In this document: positions 25,325 through 37,266 of the stretch, piece after piece
Numbering within the stretch: the stretch's first letter is position 1
How the letters are laid out: each line of letters starts with the position of its first letter
Source of the DNA: Breviolum minutum Mf 1.05b.01
Taxonomy: Eukaryota > Sar > Dinophyceae > Suessiales > Symbiodiniaceae
Direction: 5' to 3'
DNA: 64,000 nt
Assembly: GCA_000507305.1 (NCBI GenBank)
Contig: DF239042.1
Span: 289,827-353,826 of the forward strand
The notes under the pieces: model-generated
What the model saw: the letters and a program-made list of their open reading frames with translations, nothing else
What the model was told of the DNA's origin: nothing
The model's database searches: none
Made by a program: the position numbers and the translations under genes

Positions 25325-25715
25325 TACAAGTATTATAATTATTCCCCATATAACTGGATAGTATACAGTAATCCCTTATATACTCATACAAAACAGAAAC
25401 CCTTCCCACCACTTCACCAGTCACTTCACAGCTCAGCTCTCAACTTGGCTGTGGCATGGGACCTCTTGGGACCGGTCGTTGAGGTGGTTCTTCGCGCCAC
25501 CACCTGCTGAAACGACAGAAATCCATGGTGGAGATGACATGGAAATTTCATTGACGACGTTTGTCAAATCCAAGTTAACTTGGAATCTATATATATATAT
25601 ATACACATGAATTCTGGGTGATTGGATAACATATCATTTGTAATACTGTATTTCTTGTATTTCCTGTATTTCCATATTTCATTGCAACTTCATGTGATTT
25701 GGCCCTTTTGCTTAC

Positions 25716-25810
25716 GTTGCATCCATTCCCAAGCGCCATTCGCGAACACAGCACGCCTCTCGAGCTCATGACGCTCCAAGTAGACACTTGGCATTTCGAC
25801 CAGCTCGCAA
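25716..25810 (-). CDS. Isolated exon of an unrecognised gene
   Basis: An open frame on the minus strand reads ELVEMPSVYLERHELERRAV then FANGAWEWMQ. It runs from an acceptor CTCGCCGCCAG to a strong donor GTAAGC. The amino-acid mix is protein-like. No domain was recognised, and no adjoining exons could be matched with confidence. It may belong to the same gene as the exon at 27638-27764. Confidence 0.45.
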
Positions 25811-26269
25811 CTGGCGGCGAGCGAAGTTTCGACAACGGTTTCCCATCATCGGATCAGATCTGGACAATTTATTATAAATCCTTACCCTGAATGTTTCGGC
25901 CATTTTAGGTCGCTATAAATTGCCTAGATCAGATGCGACGTTGGGAATTAGCACCAAAGATGTTTTGCGACAGAAAGGGGGATGAAGAGGACTTTGCTTC
26001 ATCTAACTGTTTGACAAGAAATCGGGCGAAATAGGCAGTTTTTGTAGGAAATGAAAGCAAATAACCCTAAGTCCATGCAAAAATGGCAGATTTTCCTGCT
26101 TGCCATGTTTTACCGGACGATGTTTCAATTTTGATTTGCGTATTTTCCAAACCTTATCATGATTGCGATGCTACCAAAACCAAACATATTACTTCGAAAA
26201 ATCCAAAATGCATTTAGTTTACCCAGGATTATCTTTCTGAGAATGAAGTCACATTGATCTACTCGCAAT

Positions 26270-26360
26270 CATGAAAGTGAAAAATGGCTGTATTTGAAAG
26301 GTAAGTCGTATTGGTGGGACCCATTTTTAACTTCCATGATTATGGGAGGAAGGGTAGACA
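26270..26360. repeat. Dispersed repeat, family E, copy 2
   Basis: It shares GGCTGTATTTGAAAGGTAA, GGTGGGACCCAT and TGGGAGGAAGGGTAGA with 4660-4740. An extra TTTTTAACTTCCATGATTA lies between the last two modules. Confidence 0.65.
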
Positions 26361-27255
26361 TTGACACCCTGTAAGTAACTGGTTTTACTCGATGTGAAAT
26401 GGACTCCAGCAGTCAATCAAGATGTCGAAGCTGGGAACATGGCAAAATCACACCCGTGAAAGCTAACATGACTGGCTGGAAAATCCACATGTTCAATAGG
26501 ACCTAGGAAATACATCGACTCATTCATGGTGGATTTATGATTGTCATGTTAGTTTTTTGGGGGAAATGCTGCAATTTCGCTTCCCCCCTTGTTTTTTGCA
26601 ATTTTGGATACCGAAAACAGCTCCGTACCTGGCTCCCAAACGCAGATTTTTTCATCTGGGATGGATCAAAAAAAAACATCACGACTAGGTGGGTATTTCC
26701 TAAAAATAGGGCTGGGCTACCCCCAAATCATCCAATTTTAATGAGTTTTCCATTATAAACCATCCATTTTGGCGGTTGTACCCCTATTTTTGGAAACATC
26801 CAGGTGATGGATATTCCCTTCTCTTTCTTCATAGATATTTGCTTCACGAGTCGTGAGTCAACCAAAAAATCGGCTTTTTTGGACCCACAAGTATCCACCT
26901 AGAATCTTTGGGAATGTAGACATTGCGTCGATCAAACCAATCAAACCTCGATTGGAACTCCGTGTTGGGAGTGCTGTGAAAGTGCCATCAGATGTCACTG
27001 GATCAAGCCGATGAATGCCAATCAAAACCGGGGTTGGAGTGAACAGATGTAACAAAAACACGATGATTTGTTTTCTTTAAGAAGGTTGAGTAAGATACAC
27101 CCGTTTACTCAAAGAGGAAATTTATGAAGTAGAAAGCTTCGAAAACTCCTTTACTCCAGGTTTTTTTAGCTGATGCTGCTTGATTTCGTAAACAAAATCT
27201 GAGGTTGCCCGCGTGTGTTGTGAGATTGGCTTGTTGCGATCACTCCTCAAAAGAC

Positions 27256-27367
27256 CCATGTGGGTGTTTCCTTAAATGGTGGTACCCCCAAAACACCCCG
27301 AAATGATCATTTTTAGTAGGAAAACCCATGGTTGTTGGGTACCACCATTTTAGGAAACCCCCATGTG
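27256..27367. mobile_element. Family C inverted-repeat element, copy 1
   Basis: The left end TGTGGGTGTTTCCTTAAATG followed by GTGGTACCC pairs with the right end GGGTACCACCATTTTAGG followed by AAACCCCCATG. The core is CCAAAACACCCCGAAATGAT. The termini form a long imperfect hairpin. Confidence 0.75.
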
Positions 27368-27637
27368 ATTTCCACTGGAACTCAAGAAACCAGGTGGAAG
27401 ATGTTTACTGCCAAAGTTGCACTGCTGGAAGCTTTAAAAATGTTGACTTACAAGCTGCTCCTTTTGCGCAACTGCTGTGTTTTTCGTTCAGTTCAACTTG
27501 AGTGTTACTGAAGTGATTTTTGGTACTTCTCTCGAAAGGAAGCTTGAAATTGTTTTTTCTTTGAATCAACCAATCAACCAAAACACCTCGTGTCATCTCC
27601 TGTTCTCTTGTTATCTGCCAGTGATCAAAATGCTTAC

Positions 27638-27764
27638 CATCTGACAACTTGCCGACACTGAGATACTTGCTTAGCAAAAGGCCAGGGAAGTCGAAGATTG
27701 TCAAAGTCAAACCATTCTTCCGGAGGTAGCACCTACAGCTGGACAGCTGATGCTTGCTGCCAGG
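27638..27764 (-). CDS. Isolated exon of an unrecognised gene
   Basis: The minus-strand frame reads GSKHQLSSCRCYLRKNG, then LTLTIFDFPGLLLSKYLSVG and KLSD. It runs from an acceptor CCTTGGCAG to a donor GTAAGC. It is clearly protein-like, but the family is not recognised. The start could instead be at the second CAG, 8 bases on. Confidence 0.5.
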
Positions 27765-27824
27765 CTGCCAAGGGTGTAGGATCTATTCGGTCCCAATAGG
27801 TGACATCGCGCAACTCTTACCACT

Positions 27825-27990
27825 GGTACTGTTGATGGCGTTCCCAGAAATCCGGCCTTCAAAAACCCACCAGTTGAGGGAGGGAGGGAAGTTGGTAGTT
27901 GAAACATCCCATTCTTATTCAGGGTTTCTTTGTACATCCAAACCGGTGGGTGGGCAAGGCCTTGGGATTTTCTGAACCATCAACGGTACC
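27825..27990. mobile_element. Family A inverted-repeat element, long
   Basis: The left end is GGTACTGTTGATGGCG and the right end GAACCATCAACGGTACC, which are inverted repeats. The interior shares CACCAGTTGAGGGAGG and TGTACATCCAAACCGGT with the copy at 42063-42195. Confidence 0.75.
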
Positions 27991-28149
27991 GTATCATTTG
28001 GTCGACAGTTGCTAACCAAGTCTCCCAGATTAGGCTAAGCAAACGACGGCCCCTCGGATGTGGTACCTGCTGCAACTTGGAGGACAAAAAATCAACAGAA
28101 TCAAAAATTCGTTCCTTCCCCAACTACGGTAAATCTCAAGTAAGAATAG

Positions 28150-28254
28150 ATCTGGTTGGTGGTTTCAACCCCTTTGAAAAATATGCTCGTCAAATTGGGT
28201 TCATCTTCCCCAAGTAGGGGTGAAAATAAAAAATATTTGAAACCACCAAGTAGA
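28150..28254. mobile_element. Small inverted-repeat element, family B, copy 5
   Basis: The ends GGTGGTTTCAACCC and ATTTGAAACCACC are flanked by TCTGGTT and AAGTAGA. The core is CTCGTCAAATTGGGTTCATC. It is one of the best-preserved copies. Confidence 0.75.
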
Positions 28255-28930
28255 TGGAGGTGACGTTGACCACTTACCAACCGTTTACAGCCTACAGCCA
28301 TTCAATTTCAAATTCTGCAGTAATTTCTCATCGCGTGACTATGTAAAATCCCACCATGATTTGTAGATGTCCGGATCCCATTGAAGGATTTCAGGATTTC
28401 CAGCGCAGCGATGTTCAAAGCATGTTGGCTAAAGAAGCGAGACACAACTCACTCACGGGTTGGTTCTGATTTGGACATTCGGGATGCCTTCCAAGGTCAT
28501 GATGACATATATAAACAGACATCCCGAAAAAATCTAGTTGCCATCCAAATCGATTTCCGGTAGGAAAGACAAAAAAACAAGGCAAAAATCAAAAAACCTT
28601 TGGGTGTCATGGGTGATTTGTGGGTCTCTGCAATTTCAAATTGTCCACCAAGCTCAAACACCTGTTGAGCAACTGAATCCCCAACCCACCACAATAGGGC
28701 CAAGTGGGTGGCTTGTACGGCAGACTCATGGCTTTTTCAGCTGGCTGTTTTTTTTTTAAAGCTGGCGCACTGGCTCAAGATCTCCTCGCGAGTCTGAAGT
28801 TGTCCCCTGGGATCCGGCAGAGATGGCGGAGTTTGATTCCCGCTCCATCATTTCCGCACGAGATTTTTCCAGATATATAGATGGGGAGAATTCTTTTAAC
28901 AAAAAGTGTGAAGGAAACAAATTCTCCCAC

Positions 28931-30111
28931 CTGCCACCATGTTTTTTTGTGCCGGATGAGACTTTTACATCCATAATCTGTTTGTTTTTGGGAGGCTTTG
29001 AGGCTTCCTTACTTTTAGGAGCACAATTGGCATCAATGCTGACATTACCTGGACGTCGAATCCTATGGTCAAGCACTTGTGATTGGAATAAAGCAACCTA
29101 GGTAGTTCATGCATGGGGATTTGTACTCTATGAACTGGTGCTCACAGCATTTTCTCCATCAACACTTTTCTATTATAGACTCGACTAGATATCTTGTACG
29201 GCTTTCAACATCAACAGTTCACGTCACGATTCTGTTCAGCCCTTTGTTGGGAAATGCAAAATCGCTTTTCACGCATTTTTCACCTCCGGACACCCGAATG
29301 CTTAAAGCTTCTTCGCAAAAGGCACTTGCAGGCAATGAGTCTCTCCCCAGAGTACCTGGCGAAGATCTCCGGAAGGTTCAGTGGATATGTTCTATGGCAA
29401 AGACATGGGAAAAACAACAACATCAAAACGCCATGAAAAACCAACCAACCGAAAAATAAACAGAAAAACAAAAAAATAAAACACTCAGGGTCACGGATCC
29501 ATATAGTGTGTGCGATGGATGCCACTGATGCTATGTCCATCTGCTTCCACTGCATCACCAAGATGACTCATGCCAGAAAGGACCATTTCCTGCATGGCGA
29601 AAAAAAAAAACCTCACAAAACCTCATCCCAAAAAAAAAACTCAGAAACACTGAGGGCTCAGACACGTTCCATCTCCTCACGCATCCTGGATGGTCTCTTT
29701 GGGTCTGAGGAGTTGGTTGGTGGATATCAATGGGACATCGAAACGGCCAAGGGACTGCTTCTGCTGGGCAGCTTCCATTGCATCCAACAATCGTCTCGCC
29801 TCCCATTGCGGACGACTGTAAAGTTGAACATCATGAGTCGGATGATCTTTTTTCCTTGACTTCAGCAAAAAAGTCACTCAGTTTCTCCCAAAAAACAAAA
29901 TAAGGCCTTTCCCCCAACTCCAAACCACCAACCCAAACCACCAGTTTTAAATTTTATCTAACCTGAGTTTCTCCCCCCCAAAAAAAACAACCCATAAATA
30001 TGGACCCAACTTGGGTCACTCAAAGGTGTTTTTTGTCAGAGATCTCGCCTTCACTACATCAACCCATTCACCATTTGGACCTTTCGCAAAACGTGTCAAG
30101 TATTGACGATC
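28931..30111 (-). CDS. Unrecognised multi-exon gene (partial)
   Basis: Exons on the minus strand: 30111-30049 (DRQYLTRFAKGPNGEWVDVV), 29815-29686 (RPQWEARRLLDAMEAAQQ and onward), 29589-29495 (EMVLSGMSHLGDAVEADG), 29391-29287 (TYPLNLPEIFARYSGERLIA) and 29062-28931 (SIDANCAPKSKEASKPPKNK). The last four join in matching phase if two introns use GA donors (CAG|GATGCG and CCG|GAGGTG). A further exon is needed between the first and second. The 3' end near 28.8 kb is ambiguous between two frames. I do not recognise the family, and the product is basic towards its C-terminus. This is probably one gene; start and end are unknown. Confidence 0.5.
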
Positions 30112-31114
30112 CTGCCAGGGCAAAAACCCACGAAAAAAATTACCCGATCCACCTGGAGCTTGACAAAGGTGATATAAACTTGATAGAACTTGATACAACC
30201 AGAGCTATTTCCCTCACAAACCTTAAGTAGAAAGATGTGATGATCAGAATCTGCTGCTAACTTCTCGAACTTTCTTCTCACCAATGGTCGCTCGGTTTAT
30301 TTTTGGATATCTCTAGCCGCCCCGACCGCCCATCCTCTCCGAGGTTCTGCTCGGGCATATAGACGTATGAATTGTACCTCTCTATTCTAGTTGGGTTCAC
30401 ACGGGATGAAACTGCATGGGACGGCATCCTCAAGATTTTTTTCTGTATATCCTCAGGGAATGAACGAGGATGTACATGTGTCGGATAAGTACATGTACCC
30501 AAGTCTTTTTCACCTTTTATCATCTTAAGTATCTCCAACTTTTCAGTCGTCTATCAACTCAAAATCTCCAGATTCCCAACGAAAAGTAGCACTTCTTAGC
30601 ATTTCAATGTTCGGATGCTTCTATACTCTTGGTTGACATCCAGTCAGGAAGTTTATCCAGTTTCTCTTTTTTCTTTCAGCGGCCCAACAAAAAAAATGAG
30701 CAAAAATCAAATCCTTCCCCAAAAAGAAACAAAGATGTGTAGCTCAAATCACTCACTCCCTATGATGCTTCAGGATTTTTGGATATCCTCATCAGCTTCC
30801 TTCATAGCTCCTTTACTTTGGTTGATATTTGATATCAATTTTCTTACAAATCCATTTTCTTACAAATCTTCGTCCCAACAAAAAACGGCCCCCGCCCAAA
30901 AGAAAAAATGCACCAACAAAAAAAATCTCCCCCCCCTCGCTGGCGCACCAAGACTTCATTGGCACCTGCGGTACTGGTGCCAATGAGGCTTCAGGATCCG
31001 GCCTCAGGAGTTTTCCGGAATGGCAAAAAATGCCCTTCCAAAAAACGAACGGCTTGCCCATGAAAATATGTTTTTTCCCAAAAGGAAGCCGGATCTTTTT
31101 TCCTTTGCCACCAT

Positions 31115-31150
31115 TTTTTCAGGTGCTTTTGCTGTTAGTTTCAGGGAATG
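31115..31150. mobile_element. Family F right end only
   Basis: GGTGCTTTTGCTGTTAGTTT followed by CAGGGAATGT matches the right end of the copy at 31928-32031. No left end was found nearby. Confidence 0.5.
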
Positions 31151-31656
31151 TGGATCTATCATCAATAATATCATTTGACGAATGTAGATGCGAAGATAGG
31201 CTAGGTGGGTGATTTTATCCAGCAACTGCGCAACGTTCTGATAGAATGATGGATAACGCATTGATCTGGGGCAATTCATAAATCTGTCGCCACCGTGGAA
31301 ACCCATCACATGAGAGTTCCTGTATACTTGGTACCTCTTCGGGGGAGATACATCACAAGCTTCTCAAGTAAAGATTTGGCTAGAAGGATACTGATACATG
31401 TACAATCTGAATATGAATGTCCACTAAAGCTTACTAGAACCCATAGATTTTGATGGACAGAAAGCCTCAAAACTTGGAACAACCGTTCTCAAAGTAGATT
31501 GCACACACGATTGCAACTAATCTCCGTATCAATATGTAATTGTATATGCAAAAATACATACACACATATATTATGTGGCTGCAAAAGAGTATAGACTATC
31601 AATTTGCAACAACCTGAATGGAGGTAAGACTGATACAGGCCTGCCACATGTCTCAC

Positions 31657-31744
31657 CCCGACACATTTTGGTGATATCAAGTCCAACCCCAATTGCTCCG
31701 TATGATACAAGGACTTCATGGACAAAATCGGACATTCGAAAAAC
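31657..31744 (-). CDS. Isolated exon, possibly of a membrane transport protein
   Basis: The frame VFRMSDFVHEVLVSYGAIGV followed by GLDITKMCR runs from an acceptor GGGAAG to a donor GTGAGA. The segment FVHEVLVSYGAIGVGLD loosely recalls the selectivity-loop region of TrkH/HKT potassium transporters (FEVVSAYGTVGLS). One exon is not enough to name the gene. No adjoining exon was matched. Confidence 0.35.
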
Positions 31745-31927
31745 CTTCCCTTCATCATTTACAACAAGTTTTTTTCAATCCAGAGTGTGGTTATTTCAGC
31801 CAAATTTCAAAAACCCATCAACAAGAGATCTTCGGCAACATCTGACAAATTCCAAAACCATGGAAAATCATTCTTTAATGTCACGGCTGAAAACAACAGT
31901 TCAACGCGGAAAAAAAAAACCTTTACT

Positions 31928-32031
31928 CTCCTTGAAACTAACAGTTCGCACCTGGAAATGGATGGTTGGAATACTAGTTTCCTTTTGGGATGACCTATTG
32001 TCAGGGGCTTTTGCTGTTAGTTTCAGGGAGT
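31928..32031. mobile_element. Family F inverted-repeat element, copy 2
   Basis: The ends are CTCCTTGAAACTAACAG and CTGTTAGTTTCAGGGAG, near-perfect inverted repeats, with TCGCACCTGGAAATGGATGG inside. A long plus-strand reading frame across this element is treated as spurious. Confidence 0.75.
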
Positions 32032-33430
32032 GTAATCCATTTTTCAAGGAGCGAGGGAATCCATCCTCTCCATCCGAAAATCCTCCTCTTCTGGGTTGGT
32101 TATCTCTTGGAATCGTGGAAATAAAAAGATCCTCCTGGAGGAAAGCAACCAACCGTTAAAAATCCTCCCAAAAACCGGTTAGAAAAAATCCCCCCCCCCC
32201 AAAAAAAAAGAAGACAATCCATCCTTGGAAATCCTCCCTGATTACCCATATATGTTCATCCACTTATAGAGGTTAGTTGTAACCCCCAACCCCATTTATA
32301 ACTGGTGACGGGGGACCCCCCACCAAACGTCCAAGAAACGTTGCGCACAACTCGGACCACGCAAAGGTGGCAGAGTGCTTCGGAACTGCGCCATAGAACT
32401 CTGTACCACCAGGCTGCCTCCAATGCGGTTGGGAACTGGACAAGGGTTTTTGCGTTGAGAAATGATGATGAAGCAATGCAAATCATATCATATACTACTG
32501 GGGTATGATGANTGATGATGCTAACTATGATCAAAAATACTACAGTACTACAGGAGTAAAAAAACAAACAAGACGTTGTGGCATGCCTTGGTCGAGGAGC
32601 CGTCAAGCGCAAGGGTGGCAAATAGACAGGCGGCTCCTGTTCGCTAACGCTGTGTGCCGGTTTTTTGGGGAGCTGCAACCCGTGCAACGGGTCAAAATCT
32701 GAATTTCAGGGTGAAGCAATCCTGGTTGATTTTTCTTCATCCTTTCATTTCTTTCCGAATCTCTTTCAAGAACCCCCACCAAAAAAAAAAGAAAGCAAAT
32801 TTAGCATAATTCATCAGCTATGGAATTCGAAAGATTCTTTTGGTGGGAAACATCTGTGGTTGGAGTTTAAAAATAAAACTCAGCGGCCTCACAATCATGA
32901 CCAGTCAACGAAATTTTCCCCTTGACCTCCTTTTCCACCCTGGAGAATAAGGTTTCTTTCAATCTTTATAAGGCCTTAATAAATTGTTTGATTGTGGTGC
33001 TGTGAAAAATCCATGATGACTCACCGTGCCCCAAAAAAACCGACGAAAAGTCCTGAATTTCAAAGTTAGGACCTCAAAAATGAAACACGTCGAAGATCCG
33101 ATCCACCAACCGATTTGAGTGATGAGTCGTGAGTTTGGAGTTTGGGTTCGAAGCAAACTCACTCGAAAGTTTGTCATCCAAAAAAGGAAACTTGGAAAAT
33201 TGTGTTGAAGCTCCATGTTCATCCATTTTTTTTCCATGATTCAACTACAGTATTACTGTTCCGTCCAAAAAAAAGATGGAGATTCAAAAGAATGCGTTCA
33301 TCTCCAAGAAAGAATCGTCTTGTTGTATCCAACATTTACATGATAAAAAGCAATTTCCAGGAACTTTGTCTCGAAATTCCAAGCTGGCCCTGCCTGGACG
33401 AGCCACCTGCGCATGGGGCAGGTGGGTATC
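32032..33430. other. Region with an ambiguous coding signal and a single N
   Basis: Around 32300-32460 and 32580-32690 both strands show open, protein-like frames, and I could not decide between them. A single N at 32512 interrupts an ATG-repeat stretch. No gene is called. Confidence 0.35.
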
Positions 33431-33550
33431 ACTGGTTGGTGGTTTCAGACAACCCATTTGAAAAATATACGCTCGTCAAATTGGAAATCTTATGAAATCT
33501 TCCCCCAATTATTAGGGATGAAAACAAAAAATATTTCACAGACCACCTAG
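33431..33550. mobile_element. Small inverted-repeat element, family B, copy 6
   Basis: The left end is GGTGGTTTCAGACAACCC and the right end ATTTCACAGACCACCTAG. The core CTCGTCAAATTGGAAATC matches copy 5. Confidence 0.65.
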
Positions 33551-33682
33551 ATCATCATTGTCTTGATACAAGATAGCTACCTGTGGCATATTCCATGGAT
33601 GTTTTTTTTGGCAACTTTTTGAATCTGACCATCTATAAGTGTTGAATCTTTTGACACCTAGTATTTACCCAAACAAATTATA

Positions 33683-33774
33683 TATGGTGGTACCCCCAAA
33701 ACACCCCAAAATGATCAATTTTAGTATGAAAAACCCCATGGTTGTTGGGTACCATCCATTTCATTAAACCCCCA
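33683..33774. mobile_element. Family C inverted-repeat element, copy 2
   Basis: It contains GGTGGTACCCCCAAAACACC, AAAATGATCAATTTTAGTA, CCATGGTTGTTGGGTACCA and AAACCCCCA, the same order and spacing as 27256-27367 but with small changes. Confidence 0.75.
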
Positions 33775-33948
33775 AAAATGTCATAGTTCAACACATCTCC
33801 AGACTTTCGTCCCCGCAAGACCTGCATGGCTTGCCCATCTGGGAAGACTTTTGATAAAGGAGGAGTAGGCCTTGGCGCAAGGACTCTCACCCCGTTGTGG
33901 TTAGAGATCATTTTTATAGAAACAGAAAAACCCAAACAGATTGAAAAA

Positions 33949-33949
33949 T

Positions 33950-33995
<46 letters not shown>
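33949..33995. repeat. (CAT)n microsatellite
   Basis: About fifteen uninterrupted CAT units. The poly-histidine frame through it is not treated as a gene. Confidence 0.9.
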
Positions 33996-36466
33996 CAACT
34001 CGTGCAATCATCTCTTCCTTTTTCATCCTTTTCCAGTCAAGTCTGTCTACTTGGATCTTACTCAGCCGATCTTACTCAGCCATTTTGGACCATGAAATAA
34101 AGCCGTTCAAACTGTAATCCCCAAAAGTTGAAAGGTAGATTTTCTGCCTAAAAAACTCGCCAGTTTTGGATGCACTGGCGAAATCTCTAAGAATCCCAAC
34201 GCATCCATGTTTTTTGACAAACCTGCAAGCTGAAATTCAGTGACAAAAACCCACAGACAGGAGAACTAAAAAGTTCCTCAAGCAGGAGCCAGGGAGCCAG
34301 CACTGGGTAGTAACCAAAAAAGTTCTGGATTTTTGGCATCATCCGCAATTTCGAAACCCTTGCTACCTGCACCTTCTCTGAAAATCATCTTTTCAGATGT
34401 GCCGCTTGTCCGTGATCCCCAAAAAATACATGGACAGGGTTTCCATCCACCTTTTGTATCAAACAAAAAAAACTGTTTCGGTAAAGGACAACGAATCACT
34501 GATTTTTGTTGCTTCAAGTCCAAGTCCAAGGCACTGTCAAGTATGTCAAGGATGATCTCAAGGATGTCAATCAGTTGATACGGAAAAACCCAGATGCGAA
34601 CCGGGGCATTTTGAGCTCATCCAGGCTGCGATTTGTCATCCATCCAACGGTGATCAGTCTATCCAAGAATTCCAGCGAACGAAACCTTCCCCTTTTCCGT
34701 CCGTCCAAACTTGGTCTGCGGATCTTTTTGAAAGTTACCTTCCGGACAAAATCCTCCAACCCAAATTGCACCCGAAGCGTTGACCAAAATTGGGAGATGC
34801 TGGCCAATTTAACCCTACAAAATTGAAGTTTGCACCTCCTCCCCAAAAAAAAACCTTAGACTTTGGGGGGGGAGGGAACAAAAAGTGTACCAATTCATGC
34901 CATGGCTGCCAAAAGGGTGTGTTTTTGCTGGCTTCCATGCGGGCGAAACGACATATCCGTGAGACACCCCCACCTACCTGAATGCGACGGCAACAGGTTG
35001 GTTTGACAAGTTGATTGATCTAAATGAAAAGGCAATGAGAAGAACTGCCAAACCAACCGCATTGCCATCACAGCACCAATTAGTGACATTAGCATGCAAA
35101 ACATCTTCTTTGAAGATGGAAAGTCGAAGATTCCCGAAGTCATCCCTTCCAGTCGCATTCATCAATTCATCCCATCCATCGCTCTTTCCAGCAGACGGTG
35201 ATTATTCCGAAAAAAACAATGCCATGCTGGTTTTGTAGTGCTTCCGAAACATTCACTGTTAGGTATACTAAAAAGAAAGACAGCTTTGCAAAAATGTGTT
35301 GACTTTCTCTTTCCGGCGTTGAGATTTTCACCATCCCTGATGTTCTCATCTCTGTAGAAGTCCAACAGAACCAATGAGGGAAGTGACCTTGAAGCAATCT
35401 GTCAAGGTGAACCCTGGGGGTTCGAGTTGGCTATTGAAAGAGTCATAAGTCATAAGTCCTTTGACTGGAAAAGACCATGAAATTTTAGGGATTTTTTATT
35501 TCATATCAACAATTCCAGGGCACTAACTATTTTTTTTCATGGTTGTTTCCTTGACTTCCAGGGTGAACTGTTCCTTGGAACACGCTTGGCAAACTGAGGT
35601 AGAGACATTGGCGATGACCATCTGGAAGGTTGTCCTGTCATTGCGAAGCCAGTCCCGTAAACGATTCCATACACCACCCCGTTACCACCTATACAAAAGT
35701 ACAGACTATCCAAAAATTTTTGCTGGGTTTTTTCGGAACTATAGTAACTCGAACTCTTTTTTTGTTTCTTCTTCTGTAAAGCTCTTTCACTTCCCAGCTG
35801 TCTCGGTGACTTCCAATTTTCTCAATAGCTGAAGCACAAAAACAAATTCGCCGATGCCACTTCTCTTTCTCGAAGGAGTTTGGATAGAATGCTCGCCTCA
35901 ATCACTCAGACTGCGACCATCAAAACAGCTGAAGATGCACAGATACACCCCTGAAAAGTAACATTCCGTAGGAAATACATCTTCAAATGCTTCCATCGTC
36001 GTTTTAGTTTTCGGGAGGGGGGGCGGTCTGGTGGAGGATCCCTATCAATTGATCCACTACCACTTTACACAGTTCGTAGATTCTAGATGATGTATGGTGA
36101 TGCTGGGTTTCCCAAATGAACCTCAACATGGAAATCCTCCGTTCATGTTGATCTCCAAAACTGTTGATTCTCTGATTCTTCTCAATACAAAACCGCCCTC
36201 ACCTAAACCACTGTCAATTCAAATCGGCCAGAGGAAGGGCTTGTGAGACACATGGAGCAAGAAGCCGAGCTCCCATCATTTTTTTCAGAGTATCTATATG
36301 CAATCATAAATTGTTAACATCAACTTTCAGGTCCATCCAGCCTTAACTTTCGAATGTTGCGGTAGGACTGGTCAGCCTATGCGTATGCAACGCACACACG
36401 AGGCACGACGACGCGTTGCGTGGCACAGCAGGAATTGCCGTGTTGGCGACTTGTCAACAATTGCAC
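33996..36466. other. Region with unresolved coding signals
   Basis: Short protein-like frames occur on both strands (for example, minus QLIDILEIILDILDSALDLD near 34500-34570, and minus VRKVTFKKIRRPSLDGRKRG near 34680-34760). I could not match splice sites and phases. No repeat family was recognised. Confidence 0.35.
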
Positions 36467-37266
36467 CTCGTAGAGCTCCCGCTCACCCATTTCAAGCTCA
36501 TCTTCATCCACCTGTGATCACCCAGCTGCCCAGGCATCAAAAAAAAAAGGTCTTAACAAGTCATATACCTCCACAAGAAAGTATAACCACCACCCACAAC
36601 ACCAGCCGACAACATGAAACCCCACCAAAATTCCTCCCCCCACACCAAAAAAAAAAACCTTCAAAAAATAGGGAGAGATTTCACTAACCACAACAACAAC
36701 GGTGCCTTCTTTTTCTTCTTTTTCTGCTTCTCTTCATCTGGAATGAGGGCGAGGTTCGACCTGGCAAGGCAAAAACGGCCAGGAAACCACCTCGCCCCCA
36801 ACCGGGCCCCGAAAAAGCACCAAAAAAATCACCCGCCGGTGGGGACGGCTTGATGTGCCGCACGGAAGCATTGTGGAACTTGACCAACTCAGACCTCGGT
36901 GTTGTTTTTTTTCTCGGAAATCTCGCCCAACATCTCGTCTCGGGTTTTTCTAAAAAACATGGTGGAGATTTTAGTAGAACCATCTTGCAAGTGGTGTTAG
37001 TGTGGTGAAAATCTATATATACTTCTTTTTTATTTGTACATTGGTGAGATATTTTCGTTAACTCAACATACACGTTGGTATCACACTGCCCCCACCAATA
37101 TGCAAGGTCAACAAACCATCAACTGAAAACCTTTTTTTCCCACGTCTTTCTGGATGTCCAAAGGGCATATCAGAAGTCCAAACACCTTGACAGGTGGGAA
37201 CTGCACCAGCACCTTTGATAACCTGCGACCACCCCACCGAGTCGACAGACCAGCGGTTGAATTTTC
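36467..37266 (-). CDS. Unrecognised multi-exon gene (partial)
   Basis: Candidate exons on the minus strand: about 37266-37217 (KIQPLVCRLGGVVA), 36894-36833 (SELVKFHNASVRHIKPSPPA), 36760 to about 36700 (SNLALIPDEEKQKKKKKAP) and 36511-36467 (VDEDELEMGERELYE). Each lies between an AG acceptor and a GT donor and has protein-like composition. Phases between them do not all agree, so boundaries are provisional. The product would have a lysine-rich and an acidic segment. No family was recognised. Confidence 0.4.

Noticed and set aside
31575..32159. Plus-strand reading frame of 194 codons
   Set aside because: It runs through a family F inverted-repeat element and antisense to a better exon (31657-31744); composition is not gene-like at its 3' half.
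32256..32702. Overlapping protein-like frames on both strands
   Set aside because: The strand cannot be decided, splice sites are unclear and a single N lies within it.
33826..34095. Plus-strand frame with poly-His
   Set aside because: It depends on the (CAT)n microsatellite and has no other support.
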